From JAVKFY01 sp040223615 (GTDB lineage: Bacteria > Pseudomonadota > Alphaproteobacteria > GCA-2731375): a stretch of 64,000 nucleotides of DNA. Positions 26,819 through 34,732 of the stretch are shown here, piece after piece (positions within the stretch are counted from its first letter, which is position 1; each line of letters starts with the position of its first letter). Location of the stretch: contig JAVKFY010000031.1 in assembly GCA_040223615.1 (NCBI GenBank), positions 62,001 through 126,000 on the forward strand, written 5' to 3'. Under the pieces are notes generated by a model, which was given only the letters and a program-made list of their open reading frames with translations, made no database searches and was not told the DNA's origin. The translations under genes were made by a program, and so were the position numbers.

Positions 26819-26834
26819 TTAAGGCCCGATTAAC
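26819..26834. promoter_or_regulatory. CtrA-type box before the glycosyltransferase operon
   Basis: TTAAGGCCCGATTAAC fits the full CtrA consensus TTAA-N7-TTAAC. It lies 25 bp upstream of the ATG of the first glycosyltransferase gene (minus strand) and about 250 bp upstream of the flagellin gene. This places the operon in the cell-cycle/flagellar regulon, by inference from the consensus. Confidence 0.65.
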
Positions 26835-26881
26835 CACCTGCGATTGTCGGCCCTCGGCCGGTCGGAATTGCCCCGCCGGCT

Positions 26882-26894
26882 CGGCAAAGATTGC
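26882..26894. promoter_or_regulatory. ftr-like (FlbD-type) site upstream of flagellin 1
   Basis: CGGCAAAGATTGC is a partial match to the CGGCAA-N3-TTGCCG inverted-repeat pattern seen more clearly at 34626-34644. It lies 99 bp upstream of the sigma-54 element of flagellin 1, a normal enhancer distance. This is the weakest of the ftr-like sites in the window. Confidence 0.4.
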
Positions 26895-26993
26895 AGTCGC
26901 TGGCAATTCCTACCCCACGCCCAACGCCGCACCGAGTTCGGGTCGTTGCGATTTTTCTTTTGAAATCAATGATTTCCGGTGCCTGGACGGTTC

Positions 26994-27009
26994 TGGCACG
27001 GCGGTTGCG
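26994..27009 (+). promoter_or_regulatory. Sigma-54 promoter of flagellin 1
   Basis: TGGCACGGCGGTTGCG matches TGGCAC-N5-TTGC exactly, with GG and GC at the -24 and -12 positions. Transcription would start near 27021, about 67 nt before the flagellin ATG. The identical 16-mer recurs before flagellin 2. An enhancer-binding activator of FlbD type is expected. Confidence 0.85.
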
Positions 27010-27087
27010 CTGTGGCGGAACGGCATTCGTGCCGCACAGGTGATCGAGAACGGGCAGAAGCGTCCGCTCGAGAAGGAGACCAGAACG

Positions 27088-27903
27088 ATGGTTCTTTCCG
27101 TCAATACGAACATCGGGGCGATGATCGCCCTGCAGAATCTGAACTCGACCAACTCCAAGCTGGAGAAGGCGCAGCTCAACATCACCACCGGCCTGAAGGT
27201 CAATGGTCCGAAGGACGATGCGTCGACCTTCGCCATCGCGCAGAACCTGCGCGGCGACGTTCGCGGCTGGATGTCGGTGCAGACCGCCTTGCGCGGCGGT
27301 GAGTCGACCGTCAACGTGGCGATCGAGGGCGGCCGTGAAATCTCCGACCTGCTGTTGGAGATGAAGGCCAAGGTGGTGCAGGCCAACCAGGCCGGCCTCG
27401 ACTCGGTGTCGCGTTCGGCGATCCACAACGACTTCACGGCGCTGCGCGATCAAATCGCGTCGATCGTGGAGACGGCGCAGTTCAACGGCACCAACCTGAT
27501 CCAGTCGGGTTCGTCGACGCTGACCGTGCTGTCGACCGTGGATGGCAGCACGATCACCATCTCCGCGCAGGCGATGGACACCACTACGCTGAACATCCAG
27601 TCGCTGGATCTGACCAACTCGGCCGCTGCGGCGACCGCGCTGGGCTTTATCGACTCGGCGATCGAGTCGGTGAACTCGCGGCTCGCCAATCTGGGTTCGT
27701 CGGCCAAGCGGCTGGAGGTCCAGGGCAACTTCGCGGTCAAGATCGTCGACATCCTGAAGGCGGGCGTCGGCAACCTGGTGGACGCGGACATGGCCGAGGA
27801 GAGCGCCAACCTGCAGTCGCTGCAGATCAAGCAGCAGCTCGGCGTGCAGGCACTCGCGATTGCCAACCAGTCGCCGCAGACTATCCTGAGCCTGTTCCAG
27901 TAG
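27088..27903 (+). CDS. Flagellin (copy 1)
   Basis: A 271-residue flagellin with intact N-terminal (SVNTNIGAMIALQNLNSTNSKLEKAQLNITTGLKVNGPKDDASTF begins it) and C-terminal (QIKQQLGVQALAIANQSPQTILSLF) assembly helices. The central part is short, so it lacks large D2/D3 surface domains, as is usual in Alphaproteobacteria. It is exported by the flagellar type III system and polymerises into the filament. GAAGGAGA lies 8 nt before the ATG. flbT and flaF follow in the same direction. Many Ser/Thr residues in the middle would offer sites to the neighbouring glycosyltransferases. Confidence 0.97.
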   Translation: MVLSVNTNIGAMIALQNLNSTNSKLEKAQLNITTGLKVNGPKDDASTFAIAQNLRGDVRGWMSVQTALRGGESTVNVAIEGGREISDLLLEMKAKVVQANQAGLDSVSRSAIHNDFTALRDQIASIVETAQFNGTNLIQSGSSTLTVLSTVDGSTITISAQAMDTTTLNIQSLDLTNSAAAATALGFIDSAIESVNSRLANLGSSAKRLEVQGNFAVKIVDILKAGVGNLVDADMAEESANLQSLQIKQQLGVQALAIANQSPQTILSLFQ

Positions 27904-27948
27904 ACCTAGAAGAGGCGGCGACCGGGTAACCGGCTGGCGAATGGCACG

Positions 27949-28374
27949 ATGGCTCTCAAGCTCACACTGAAACCCGGTGAACGGTTCGTCATCAACGGCG
28001 CGGTCCTCGAGAACGGCGACCGACGCTCGACGCTGACCATCGAGAACCAGGCCTCGGTGCTGCGCGAGCGTGACATCATGCAGCCGGAAGATGCCCTGAC
28101 GCCGATGCGTCGGATCTACTTCGCGATCATGATGCAGTACCTGGACGAGGAAAGTTCAGGTCAGTATCGGCAGGAATTCGCCGTCCGCTTGGGCGAATTC
28201 ATGGAAGCGATCAGTAACCCCGAAGCGCTCAGGACCTGCGTCGATATCATCCAGCTCGTCGAAGCCAAGCAGTATTACAAGGCACTGCTGGCGGCGAAGA
28301 GCCTCTACGAATTCGAGGAAGCGAGGCTGAACTATGTCTCTTCAAGCCTACCAGCAAGTCCAGAACACCACTGA
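27949..28374 (+). CDS. flbT: Flagellin translation regulator FlbT
   Basis: A 141-residue cytoplasmic protein matching FlbT over its full length (LKLTLKPGERFVINGAVLENGDRRSTLTIEN, then a helical region ending EEARLNYVSSSL). In Caulobacter FlbT binds the 5' region of flagellin mRNA and restrains flagellin translation until the hook is finished. It follows flagellin 1 by 45 bp and its end overlaps flaF by 41 bp, which suggests coupled expression. Only one flbT is present although flaF is duplicated. Confidence 0.95.
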   Translation: MALKLTLKPGERFVINGAVLENGDRRSTLTIENQASVLRERDIMQPEDALTPMRRIYFAIMMQYLDEESSGQYRQEFAVRLGEFMEAISNPEALRTCVDIIQLVEAKQYYKALLAAKSLYEFEEARLNYVSSSLPASPEHH

Positions 28375-28675
28375 GGATCCGCGGCGCACCGAGTATCGCC
28401 TGTTCGCGCAGGTGACCCGGGCGCTGATCGAGGCCGCCAAGGACTCCACGCCAGGTCAGCTGGCGCGCGCGATCCACTGGAACCGGCGGCTGTGGATGAC
28501 CCTGCAGGCGGATTGCGCCCAGGACGACAACGCGCTGCCCGAGCAGACCCGCGCCGGCATCATCTCTTTGGCGATCTGGGTTGACCGGCACAGCCGCACG
28601 GTGCTGAAGGGCCAGGGTGACATCGCCGCCCTGATCCAGGTCAACCGCTCGATCATGGAAGGCCTGGCCGGCTAG
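28334..28675 (+). CDS. flaF: Flagellar biosynthesis regulator FlaF (copy 1)
   Basis: A 113-residue FlaF protein: YQQVQNTTEDPRRTEYRLFAQVTRAL, then NRRLWMTLQADCAQDDNALP and RAGIISLAIWVDRHS. FlaF acts with FlbT in flagellin synthesis and secretion in Alphaproteobacteria. The ATG lies inside the end of flbT (41-bp overlap). A paralogue at 30010-30354 keeps the same motifs and follows flagellin 2. Confidence 0.94.
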   Translation: MSLQAYQQVQNTTEDPRRTEYRLFAQVTRALIEAAKDSTPGQLARAIHWNRRLWMTLQADCAQDDNALPEQTRAGIISLAIWVDRHSRTVLKGQGDIAALIQVNRSIMEGLAG

Positions 28676-28876
28676 CACCGGCCGCGCCGGGCGGCCAGTG
28701 TCGCCCATCGCCGGTCGCGCCTGGCCGGTGTTCCGTCCGCCGCCGGCTGCTCCGGCCGGCCCATGACGGTCTTCTCCTGTGCTTGCGGCGCGCCGACTCG
28801 AAACCGCGTCTGGCGCGCCGTCTCCCTTCCCCGCGCCACGACCCCGGTAATTCCTGCCCAGTTCCGACGGCCAACT

Positions 28877-28890
28877 TTGCCGGTCGGCAA
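28877..28890. promoter_or_regulatory. ftr-like (FlbD-type) site upstream of flagellin 2
   Basis: TTGCCGGTCGGCAA is a perfect 6+6 inverted repeat with a 2-bp centre, made of the same half-sites as the other ftr-like elements but facing the opposite way. It lies 94 bp upstream of the sigma-54 element. The rest of the 389-bp spacer (28676-29064) holds no gene. Confidence 0.5.
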
Positions 28891-28984
28891 TTTGTGCCTA
28901 TGCCAGGGCCTTATGGTTACCGTCTGTAAACCATCAATATTGTTTAGAAACAACAGCTTGAAAAAACTTCTGAAGAAACAGCTT

Positions 28985-29000
28985 TGGCACGGCGGTTGCG
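28985..29000 (+). promoter_or_regulatory. Sigma-54 promoter of flagellin 2
   Basis: TGGCACGGCGGTTGCG, identical over 16 bp to the flagellin 1 promoter. It is preceded by an A/T-rich stretch (28918-28984) that is unlike the surrounding GC-rich DNA. Transcription would start near 29012, about 53 nt before the ATG. Confidence 0.87.
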
Positions 29001-29064
29001 TCTAGCAACGCGGCGCAAAACGCGCCTTGAGCAGAAGCTGTCAATCTTCAGAAGGAAGTGACAA

Positions 29065-29877
29065 ATGGGACTATCCGTTAACACCAATACTGGCGCGATG
29101 GCTGCGCTGCAGAATCTGTCGAAGACCAATGCCGGTTTGGAGCAGACTCAGCTACGCATCACCACCGGCCTGAAGGTGAATGGCCCCAAGGACGACGCCT
29201 CGACCTTCGCGATCGCGCAGGGTCTTCGGGGTGAGATTGCCGGTCTCGGCGCCGTGAAGACCGCGCTCGCCAATGGCGACGCGTTCACCAACGTGGCGAT
29301 CGAGGCGGGCAAGGGCATCTCCGACCTGCTGATCGAGATGAAGGCGAAGGTCGTCCAGTCGAATCAGGCTGGTCTGGACGCTGCGTCCCGGACCGCCCTG
29401 AACAACGATTTCGTGGCGCTGCGCACGCAGATCCAGGAGATCGTGAATACCGCCGAATTCAACGGCGTGAACCTGGTGCAGTCGGGCGCGAGCGCGACCA
29501 GCGTGCTGAGCACCGTGGATGGCAGCGCCATCGCGGTTTCGGCGCAGTCGATGGATGCCACCACGCTGGGCATCCAGTCGCTGGACCTGACGAGCTCGGC
29601 CAACGCCGCGACGGCACTTTCGGCGATCGATTCCGCGATCACCAATGTGAACAACAAGCTGGCGAACCTCGGTTCGGTGGCGAAGCGGATCGAAGTGCAG
29701 AGCGAGTTCACCACCAAGCTGGTCGACATCTTCAAGTCGGGTGTCGGCAACCTGGTGGATGCGGACCTCGCGGAAGAGAGCGCGAAATTGCAGGGCCTGC
29801 AGATCAAGCAGCAGCTCGGCGTTCAGGCGCTGTCGATCGCGAACTCGGGCCCGCAGTCGATTCTGGCCCTGTTCTAG
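29065..29877 (+). CDS. Flagellin (copy 2)
   Basis: A 270-residue flagellin, paralogous to copy 1 across its whole length (SVNTNTGAMAALQNLSKTN at the start, QLGVQALSIANSGPQSILALF at the end). GAAGGAAG precedes the ATG. It differs from copy 1 mainly in the middle and in an acidic-to-neutral shift around residue 55-75. A GNRA-capped hairpin follows the stop, then a second flaF and flaG. The filament is probably built from both flagellins. Confidence 0.97.
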   Translation: MGLSVNTNTGAMAALQNLSKTNAGLEQTQLRITTGLKVNGPKDDASTFAIAQGLRGEIAGLGAVKTALANGDAFTNVAIEAGKGISDLLIEMKAKVVQSNQAGLDAASRTALNNDFVALRTQIQEIVNTAEFNGVNLVQSGASATSVLSTVDGSAIAVSAQSMDATTLGIQSLDLTSSANAATALSAIDSAITNVNNKLANLGSVAKRIEVQSEFTTKLVDIFKSGVGNLVDADLAEESAKLQGLQIKQQLGVQALSIANSGPQSILALF

Positions 29878-29890
29878 TCGGCATAGGCAG

Positions 29891-29916
29891 TGGAACCGGC
29901 GGCAACGCCGGTTCCA
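29891..29916 (+). terminator. Strong hairpin after flagellin 2
   Basis: A perfect 11-bp stem (29891-29901 with 29906-29916) closes a GCAA tetraloop of the GNRA class. No U-tract follows, so it more likely stabilises the flagellin mRNA 3' end or attenuates readthrough into flaF than acts as a full terminator. Confidence 0.7.
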
Positions 29917-30009
29917 TTCGCCGCCGCCGTCCAGTTCGCATGACTGCCTACGACGTACAGCCAATCCAGAACAGCGCGGTCAGATCCCGACCGCGCAAGC
30001 GAGGACGAA

Positions 30010-30354
30010 TTGACCCTTGCCGCCTATCAGGTCGCACAAAGCGCGACCGAGACGCCGCGACAGACCGAGTACCGCCTGTTCGCGAAGGTCACCAAGGCCC
30101 TGATCGATGCCGAGGACGGCTCGCGTCAGGACCAGGTCAGGGCGCTCACCTGGAATCGCAGGCTTTGGCTGACGCTGCAATCCGACTGCGCGCAAGACGA
30201 CAACCAGCTGCCGGAAGCCATCCGCGCCGGCATCATCTCGCTTGCGCTCTGGGTCGAACGCCATACGCGGATGGTGCTCAAAGGGTCAGGACAGATCGAG
30301 CCCTTGATCGCCGTGAACCGGTCGATCATGGAAGGCCTGGTGGGACGGCCATGA
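30010..30354 (+). CDS. FlaF (copy 2)
   Basis: A 114-residue FlaF paralogue: AAYQVAQSATETPRQTEYRLF, NRRLWLTLQSDCAQDDNQLPEAIRAGIISLALWVERH and VNRSIMEGL. The start is a TTG at 30010 with GAGGA 4-8 nt upstream; no ATG is available before the conserved region. It pairs with flagellin 2 as copy 1 pairs with flagellin 1, so a flagellin-flaF unit was probably duplicated. No second flbT is present. Confidence 0.9.
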   Translation: MTLAAYQVAQSATETPRQTEYRLFAKVTKALIDAEDGSRQDQVRALTWNRRLWLTLQSDCAQDDNQLPEAIRAGIISLALWVERHTRMVLKGSGQIEPLIAVNRSIMEGLVGRP

Positions 30355-30424
30355 GTTTCCCGGCCACATCGCCTTCGTTCTACGGAGCCGGCAGAACCGC
30401 CGGATCCGAACAGGAGGAAACGAC

Positions 30425-30823
30425 ATGGATGTTGGGTTGACGAACACGTCGACGCCATCATCGACCTCGCAAGTCGCGTCGGCGGAGAAGCCGGACAAGG
30501 CAGGCGAGGGCGAGCGTCGCCCGGCACGGGCCAGCGCTGGAGCCGAGCCGGAATCCCGCCCGAAGGACAACCGGGTGGCGAAGATCGACCAGCTGCAGGA
30601 GGTTGCCGCGGAAGCATTCGCGGCCGACAACCTGAAACTGTCGATCCAGTACAACAAGGACGTAGGCCGCTTCGTCTATCGCGGGCTCGATCCGGAGACC
30701 GGCGAGGTCGTGCGCGAATATCCGCCTGAGGAAGTGCTGGAGCGGATCGCCCGCGTGCGGCGTGAAAATCAGGATCGGCTGCCGACTCCGGCGACCGGCG
30801 TGGCGCTGGACCGTACCCTCTAG
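30425..30823 (+). CDS. FlaG-family flagellar protein
   Basis: A 132-residue protein with a disordered, charged N-terminal half and a C-terminal FlaG domain (LKLSIQYNKDVGRFVYRGLDPETGEVVREYPPEEVLERIARV). FlaG proteins affect filament length and sometimes sit beside flagellin and fliD. A strong site AGGAGG lies 7 nt before the ATG. It follows the second flagellin module. The 170-bp gap after it (30824-30993) shows no gene. Confidence 0.9.
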   Translation: MDVGLTNTSTPSSTSQVASAEKPDKAGEGERRPARASAGAEPESRPKDNRVAKIDQLQEVAAEAFAADNLKLSIQYNKDVGRFVYRGLDPETGEVVREYPPEEVLERIARVRRENQDRLPTPATGVALDRTL

Positions 30824-30993
30824 CTGGACCAGCCAGCCTGACGATGGCGGTACAGGACCGCCGTGAAATTCGCCCGCTGGCGCCGGAATGGCGACTGGCG
30901 CGTTCGGCGTTTCCGACACGGGCTCGGGCGGCCGGCGCGGGGTGACGAAGCGCACTGTCGCGACGCGGCCGGCTACGCTAGGCTAGGCGCGTC

Positions 30994-32430
30994 ATGTACG
31001 TTGCTGATCATAGCGGAGCCTGCGGCTGCGCCTGTTGCGGACAGGTTCAGACCAGTATGCAGCCGACGATTTTCGCGCCCGCCGAGGGTGGCCAGCAGTA
31101 CCAGGTCCAGGCCTTCGTCCAGAACGCGATTCCGAACTGGCCGGCCGGGCAGGCGATCACCTGGTCCAACGTGCAGAACCCCGCCGACATTCAAAACCCG
31201 TTCTCGGCAACCTTGTCCGAGGCCTTTCTGGTCGATATCCGCGCCTCTTTCGCAGCCTGGGCCGCAGTGGCCAACCTGACGTTTCAGGAAGTCGCCGACA
31301 ACCCGGATGTCGACATTCGCTTCGGTTTCTCCGAGTCGCTGCCCGGTTCCGCCATCGGCCTGGCCACCACCAGCTTCTTCCCGACCGAACCGATCCACTC
31401 CGACATCCAGTTCCTGTCGAGCGTGAACTTCGTCACAGTGGCCGGCGTGTCGAATGGCGGTGCCGGCCAGGCGATCCCGTTCATCTCCGTGGCGCTGCAC
31501 GAGATCGGACATTCCCTGGGGTTGGGCCACGAGACGGTCCAGACCGCGATTATGAACCCGGTGGTCGACGTCAATGTCACCAGCCTGCAGCAGGACGACA
31601 TCAACGGCATGGTCGCGCGCTACGGCGCTGCGTTGACCGGCGACACGACCGGCGGCGGCGGCGATACCACCGGTGGCGGCAGCGACACGACCACCGCGGG
31701 GACCGCGGCGGGCGACACCCTGGTCGGCGACACCAATGCCGACGACGCGATCGACGGCTTGGGCGGCAACGACGTCATCTTCGGGCTGGCCGGCAACGAC
31801 ATGCTGTTCGGCGGCGATGGCGACGACAGCCTGATCGGCAATATCGGCAACGACACGCTGGACGGCAGCGACGGGTCCGACACCCTGCGCGGCAAGTTCG
31901 ACGACGATACGCTGCTCGGCGGCAACGACAACGACTCGCTGTTCGGCGGCGCCGGCGGCGACAGCCTGGACGGCGGCGCTGGCAACGACACGGTGAACGG
32001 CAGCTCCGGCCTCGACACCCTGCTCGGCGGGACCGGCAACGACGTGCTGCGCGGCCAGGGCTCGAACGACACCCTGAACGGCAATGACGGCGACGACCTG
32101 TTGCTCGGGATTCAAGGCAACGACGTGCTGTTTGGCGGCGCCGGCAACGACACGCTGATCGGCGGTCAGGCCAACGACACGTCCACCGGCGGCGCCGGCG
32201 TCGACGTCTTCGCCTTCAACATGAACCATGGCGCCGACACCATCGCCGACTTCGAAAATGGCACCGACGTGATCTCCATCGTTGGCGCGGCGAATTTCGC
32301 CGCGTTGACCATCGTCGCGTCCGGCCTCGACTCGGTGATCACTTTCGAGACCGTGCCGACCACCCAGATCACCGTGGCCAACACCAGCCCCGGCCAGCTC
32401 GACGACAGCGACTTCTTCTTCTCCACCTGA
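30994..32430 (+). CDS. Secreted RTX metalloprotease (matrixin-like)
   Basis: A 478-residue protein with no signal peptide. A zinc-metallopeptidase domain (about 25-210) carries HEIGHSLGLGH, with His169, Glu170, His173 and His179 as the HExxHxxGxxH site. A Gly/Thr-rich linker (TTGGGGDTTGGGSDT) follows, then about 14 RTX nonapeptides (GGxGxDxLx type, such as GGAGNDTL) that bind calcium. The C-terminal stretch ends in DSDFFFST, as in type I secreted proteins. No ABC exporter is nearby. The N-terminus has a Cys cluster, CGCACCGQ. Its position between flaG and flgN is unusual; a role in filament or surface processing is only a guess. Confidence 0.88.
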   Translation: MYVADHSGACGCACCGQVQTSMQPTIFAPAEGGQQYQVQAFVQNAIPNWPAGQAITWSNVQNPADIQNPFSATLSEAFLVDIRASFAAWAAVANLTFQEVADNPDVDIRFGFSESLPGSAIGLATTSFFPTEPIHSDIQFLSSVNFVTVAGVSNGGAGQAIPFISVALHEIGHSLGLGHETVQTAIMNPVVDVNVTSLQQDDINGMVARYGAALTGDTTGGGGDTTGGGSDTTTAGTAAGDTLVGDTNADDAIDGLGGNDVIFGLAGNDMLFGGDGDDSLIGNIGNDTLDGSDGSDTLRGKFDDDTLLGGNDNDSLFGGAGGDSLDGGAGNDTVNGSSGLDTLLGGTGNDVLRGQGSNDTLNGNDGDDLLLGIQGNDVLFGGAGNDTLIGGQANDTSTGGAGVDVFAFNMNHGADTIADFENGTDVISIVGAANFAALTIVASGLDSVITFETVPTTQITVANTSPGQLDDSDFFFST

Positions 32431-32620
32431 AGCGAGCCGTCCGTATCGGACGCTCGACGCGCTCGACCTGCCTGCGCAGGAATGACGGGGATCCGATGGA
32501 TTGCCGTCCACCGGGTCGCCGAACGGGCGTCACCAACGGCGACGATTTCCCGATCGTTCACCCGGAGCGGCGCTTACCCTGAATGCCGCGGGCTCGACCC
32601 CCGGGCATGACGGTTCGCGT
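32431..32620. repeat. Spacer after the RTX gene with hairpins and repeat remnants
   Basis: No gene is seen. A 10-bp stem with one bulge (32433-32443 with 32447-32456) closes the RTX gene. Further on lie CCTGCGCAGGAATGACG (32470-32486) and two inverted halves of a CCGCGGGC/CCCCGGGCAT palindrome (32583-32610), which resemble other intergenic REP-like units in the window. Confidence 0.5.
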
Positions 32621-33061
32621 TCAGACCACCTGGTTCAGGGCCAGCGAGACCGGGCGCCGGGCGGCGGCCAGCGGGCTGGCGACGGCGGCCTTGGCGTCAT
32701 AGCCGCGCACCGGCCGCTGCTGCTCGGCGACCTGGTCGCTGATCGCCTGGATCATCCGCTCGGTCACCGACTTCGCCGACTGCACCAGCCGGCGATGCTC
32801 CGACAGCGCCTCGCGGAACGCTCCGGTCGCCTGCTTAAGCGCCGCGATCTCCGCCGCCGAGGCTTGCTTCATCAGCGCCGGATTGGCGCGCAGCGCCGCC
32901 ATGTGGTGCTCGTAGGCACCGGTCAGGCGCTGCTTCTCCTCCTGGTGCTGGGCCAGCTCGCGCGGCCGCCGGGTCCGCAGGATCTCGTTCTCCAGCAGCA
33001 CGACGTCGACCAGGCGGCTGGTGACCCCGGTCAGGGCATCGATCAGATTGGACTGGCTCAT
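32621..33061 (-). CDS. FlgN-like flagellar chaperone
   Basis: A 146-residue helical protein. The N-terminus (LTGVTSRLVDVVLLENEILRTRRPREL) and the long helices resemble FlgN/FlgN-like export chaperones for hook-filament junction proteins in Alphaproteobacteria. It is acidic to basic along its length, with a Val/Ala/Arg-rich tail. It overlaps flgJ by 4 bp (ATGA), forming the operon flgI-flgJ-flgN read leftwards. The family call is by resemblance and context. Confidence 0.72.
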   Translation of the reverse strand: MSQSNLIDALTGVTSRLVDVVLLENEILRTRRPRELAQHQEEKQRLTGAYEHHMAALRANPALMKQASAAEIAALKQATGAFREALSEHRRLVQSAKSVTERMIQAISDQVAEQQRPVRGYDAKAAVASPLAAARRPVSLALNQVV

Positions 33062-33381
33062 GGTCTGCTTCCTTCCTGCAGCGCCAGGATCTCGCGGTAG
33101 ACGGTATCGGCCAGGCCGATGCCGCCGGTCTGCGTGATCGCTTTGGCGTACTCGCCGTTCATCATCGAACGGTAGATTTTCTCGGCGTGGCCGCCGCCGA
33201 ACGGTCCGTCGGTTTTGATGCCGGTGCTGATCTGCTCCAGCATCTGGCTGACGAAGAAACTCTCGAAATCCTTCGCCGTGGCCCAGGCGCGCGGGTCGCG
33301 CTGCGGCTCGGCGGGCGCCTGTGGCCGTGCGTTTGCCGACGGCGGCGGGGCCAGTGGCGCGATGGTGATCAGGTCGCTCAT
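33058..33381 (-). CDS. flgJ: Rod-binding protein FlgJ (without muramidase domain)
   Basis: A 107-residue protein with only the rod-binding domain of FlgJ: KDFESFFVSQMLEQISTGIKTDGPFGGGHAEKIYRSMMNGEYAKAITQTGGIGLADTVYRE. The peptidoglycan hydrolase domain of enterobacterial FlgJ is absent, as in most Alphaproteobacteria. It acts as the rod cap scaffold in the periplasm. It overlaps flgI by 4 bp and flgN by 4 bp. Confidence 0.93.
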   Translation of the reverse strand: MSDLITIAPLAPPPSANARPQAPAEPQRDPRAWATAKDFESFFVSQMLEQISTGIKTDGPFGGGHAEKIYRSMMNGEYAKAITQTGGIGLADTVYREILALQEGSRP

Positions 33382-34514
33382 TGCACCACGATCTCCGCCT
33401 GCAGCGCGCCGGCCGACTTGATGGTCTGCAGGATCGAGATCAGGTCGCGCGGGCCGACGCCGAGCCGGTTCAGCCCGTCGACCAGTTCCTGCAGGCTGAC
33501 GCCGCGGTTCAGGACGGCGAGCTGGCGGTCCTCGCCCTCGTCGACCTGCACGTCGGTGCGGGGCACGACCACGGTCTCGCCGTTCTCCGAAAAGGCATTC
33601 GGCTGAGAGACTTGCAGGGTTTCTGTGACCCTAACTGTGAGGTTGCCCTGGGCAATCGCGACCTCGTCGACGCGAACGTCGGCGCCCATCACGATGATGC
33701 CCGCGCCCTCGTCGATGACCACCCGTGCCGGCTGATCGGTCTCGATCATCAGTTGTTCCACGTCGGTGATCAGGTCGACCGTGCTGCGCACGCCGGAGCG
33801 GGCCACGTCCATGCGCACCGTCGCCGGGTCCAGCGCGGTCGCTGCCGGGGTGCCGAGGTGGCCATTGATGGTCTGGGCGATGCGCCGGGCGGTGGTCAGG
33901 TCGGGATTGCGCAGCGACAGGTGCACCTGGGACAGGCTCGCCAGATCGAAACCGACCTCGCGCTCCACGATCGCGCCGTTGGCGATCCGGCCGACCGTCG
34001 GCACGCCCTTGACGATGGTGGCGGCATCGCCGCCGGCGGCGAACCCGCCGACCGCGATCGGGCCCTGGCTGACCGCGTAGACCTCGCCGTCGGCGCCGAG
34101 CAGCGGCGTGACCAGCAGTACGCCGCCTTGCAGGCTCTTGGCGTCGCCGAGCGCGCTGATCGACACGTCGATGCGCACCCCCTGGCGGGCGAACGGCGGC
34201 AGGTCGGAGGTGACCATCACCGCCGCGACGTTCTTGGTGTTGATGTTGGCGTCGCGCGTGTTCACGCCCAGCCGTTCCAGCATGCTGGCCAGGCTCTGGC
34301 GTGTGAACGGCGCGTTGCGCAGGCCGTCGCCGGTGCCGTTCAGGCCGACCACCAGGCCATAGCCGATCAGGATGTTGTCGCGAATGCCCTCGACCTCGAC
34401 GATATCCTTGATGCGCGAGGTCGCCGCGGCGGCGTCGCTGATCGTGAACAATGTCGCGGCCAGGGCGAGCGCGCCGACGAGACGGGTGGCGAAGCGGGGG
34501 GCGGAAATGGTCAT
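33378..34514 (-). CDS. flgI: Flagellar P-ring protein FlgI
   Basis: A 378-residue exported protein with a signal peptide (LVGALALAATLFTISDAAA). The mature part begins TSRIKDIVEVEGIRDNILIGYGLVVGLNGTGDG, typical of FlgI, and ends NRLGVGPRDLISILQTIKSAGALQAEIVVQ. It forms the P-ring around the rod in the peptidoglycan layer. The ATG at 34514 has GAGGA 6 nt upstream and a sigma-54 element 25 bp beyond it; a GTG at 34526 is less likely. It is the first gene of the flgI-flgJ-flgN operon. Confidence 0.96.
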   Translation of the reverse strand: MTISAPRFATRLVGALALAATLFTISDAAAATSRIKDIVEVEGIRDNILIGYGLVVGLNGTGDGLRNAPFTRQSLASMLERLGVNTRDANINTKNVAAVMVTSDLPPFARQGVRIDVSISALGDAKSLQGGVLLVTPLLGADGEVYAVSQGPIAVGGFAAGGDAATIVKGVPTVGRIANGAIVEREVGFDLASLSQVHLSLRNPDLTTARRIAQTINGHLGTPAATALDPATVRMDVARSGVRSTVDLITDVEQLMIETDQPARVVIDEGAGIIVMGADVRVDEVAIAQGNLTVRVTETLQVSQPNAFSENGETVVVPRTDVQVDEGEDRQLAVLNRGVSLQELVDGLNRLGVGPRDLISILQTIKSAGALQAEIVVQ

Positions 34515-34538
34515 CGAGGTCCTCACGAGGGCTTCAGA

Positions 34539-34554
34539 TGCCAGCTTCGTGCCA
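34539..34554 (-). promoter_or_regulatory. Sigma-54 promoter of flgI-flgJ-flgN
   Basis: Read on the minus strand it is TGGCACGAAGCTGGCA, one mismatch from TGGCACG-N4-TTGCA, with GG and GC in the right places. Transcription would start near 34527, only about 13 nt before the flgI ATG. Confidence 0.75.
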
Positions 34555-34625
34555 GTTATTTTGACTGATAAATCAACATCTTAGGGTTCCAAGACTGATA
34601 CAATGCTGGGCAATCCCGGCCGCAT

Positions 34626-34644
34626 GCCGGCAAAACTTGCCGGC
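34626..34644. promoter_or_regulatory. ftr-like (FlbD-type) palindrome between flgI and fliX
   Basis: GCCGGCAAAACTTGCCGGC is a perfect 8+8 inverted repeat with a 3-bp centre. It lies 72-90 bp upstream of the flgI sigma-54 element and about 90 bp upstream of fliX. Its form recalls the Caulobacter ftr elements bound by FlbD. It is the clearest copy in the window. Confidence 0.7.
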
Positions 34645-34732
34645 CACACGGCCCATCTTCATGGCTTCTTAACGGTGCGCGCCAATGCTCGGGCAATCGA
34701 CGTAAACGGGTCGCAAGAGGATATTTGAAGCC

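Noticed and set aside
28676..29064. A small gene in the spacer before flagellin 2
   Set aside because: The open frame at 28763-29005 crosses the sigma-54 promoter and has no RBS or domain.
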